A stretch of DNA of 5,184 bases from Bacteroidota bacterium (lineage in GTDB: Bacteria; Bacteroidota; Ignavibacteria; Kapaibacteriales; UBA2268), in assembly GCA_027371665.1 (NCBI GenBank), contig DAHXMP010000282.1, positions 1 to 5,184 of the forward strand, in the 5' to 3' direction. The position numbers and the translations under genes are program-made. Positions 5,161 through 5,184 of the stretch are shown here, piece by piece. The notes beneath the pieces are model-generated. The model was given only the letters and a program-made list of their open reading frames with translations. It ran no database searches and was not told the DNA's origin. The first letter of the stretch is position 1; each line of letters begins with the position of its first letter.

Positions 5161-5184
5161 AAATTTAAGAGAAAAATTAATTAA

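Overview
The window is AT-rich (about 27-33% G+C in the sampled gene bodies). It looks like an accessory stretch of a chromosome from the Bacteroidota-related (FCB) group. The main evidence is a C-terminal type IX secretion (T9SS) sorting domain with a YPNP motif on one gene, a similar but more diverged C-terminus on its neighbour, a relic of a third such domain, and a lipoprotein with a serine-cysteine lipobox typical of the group. The pheS relic resembles Chlorobi/Ignavibacteria-type PheS more than classical Bacteroidetes PheS. This and two good Shine-Dalgarno sites lean towards an Ignavibacteria- or Kapabacteria-like lineage, but that is inference only.

Layout. Bases 2-799 (+) encode the body of an unrecognised lipoprotein whose start codon lies just left of the window. 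A nested palindromic element (800-932) abuts its stop codon. A possible 60-residue membrane peptide follows (967-1149, +). From about 1150 to 2130 there is no intact gene. This stretch holds two gene relics facing each other: the end of a T9SS cargo gene (1256-1318, +) and the end of pheS (1328-1441, -). It also holds at least six kinds of small repeat: a degenerate 9-bp tandem array, a composite palindrome with a second inverted copy, simple hairpins, an AG microsatellite, a C/G-run palindromic element with terminal inverted repeats, and a 7-bp tandem array.

The right half is a two-gene minus-strand set. A cysteine-rich secreted protein (5149-3524) is followed after 67 bp by a beta-propeller protein with six Asp-box repeats and a T9SS sorting domain (3456-2131). 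Both have signal peptides, their own ribosome binding sites and C-terminal sorting-type domains, so both are probably exported and anchored at, or released from, the cell surface. A hairpin lies in the gap between them. A perfect 16-bp palindrome follows the second gene.

The plus-strand and minus-strand genes converge on the repeat-filled middle, which looks like a sink for duplicated and decaying DNA. No CRISPR array, transposase, tRNA or rRNA is visible. I see no clear evidence of a new defence or biosynthetic system. The most notable items are the copied 3'-to-3' gene junction, the repeat cluster, and the unclassified 34-cysteine secreted protein.
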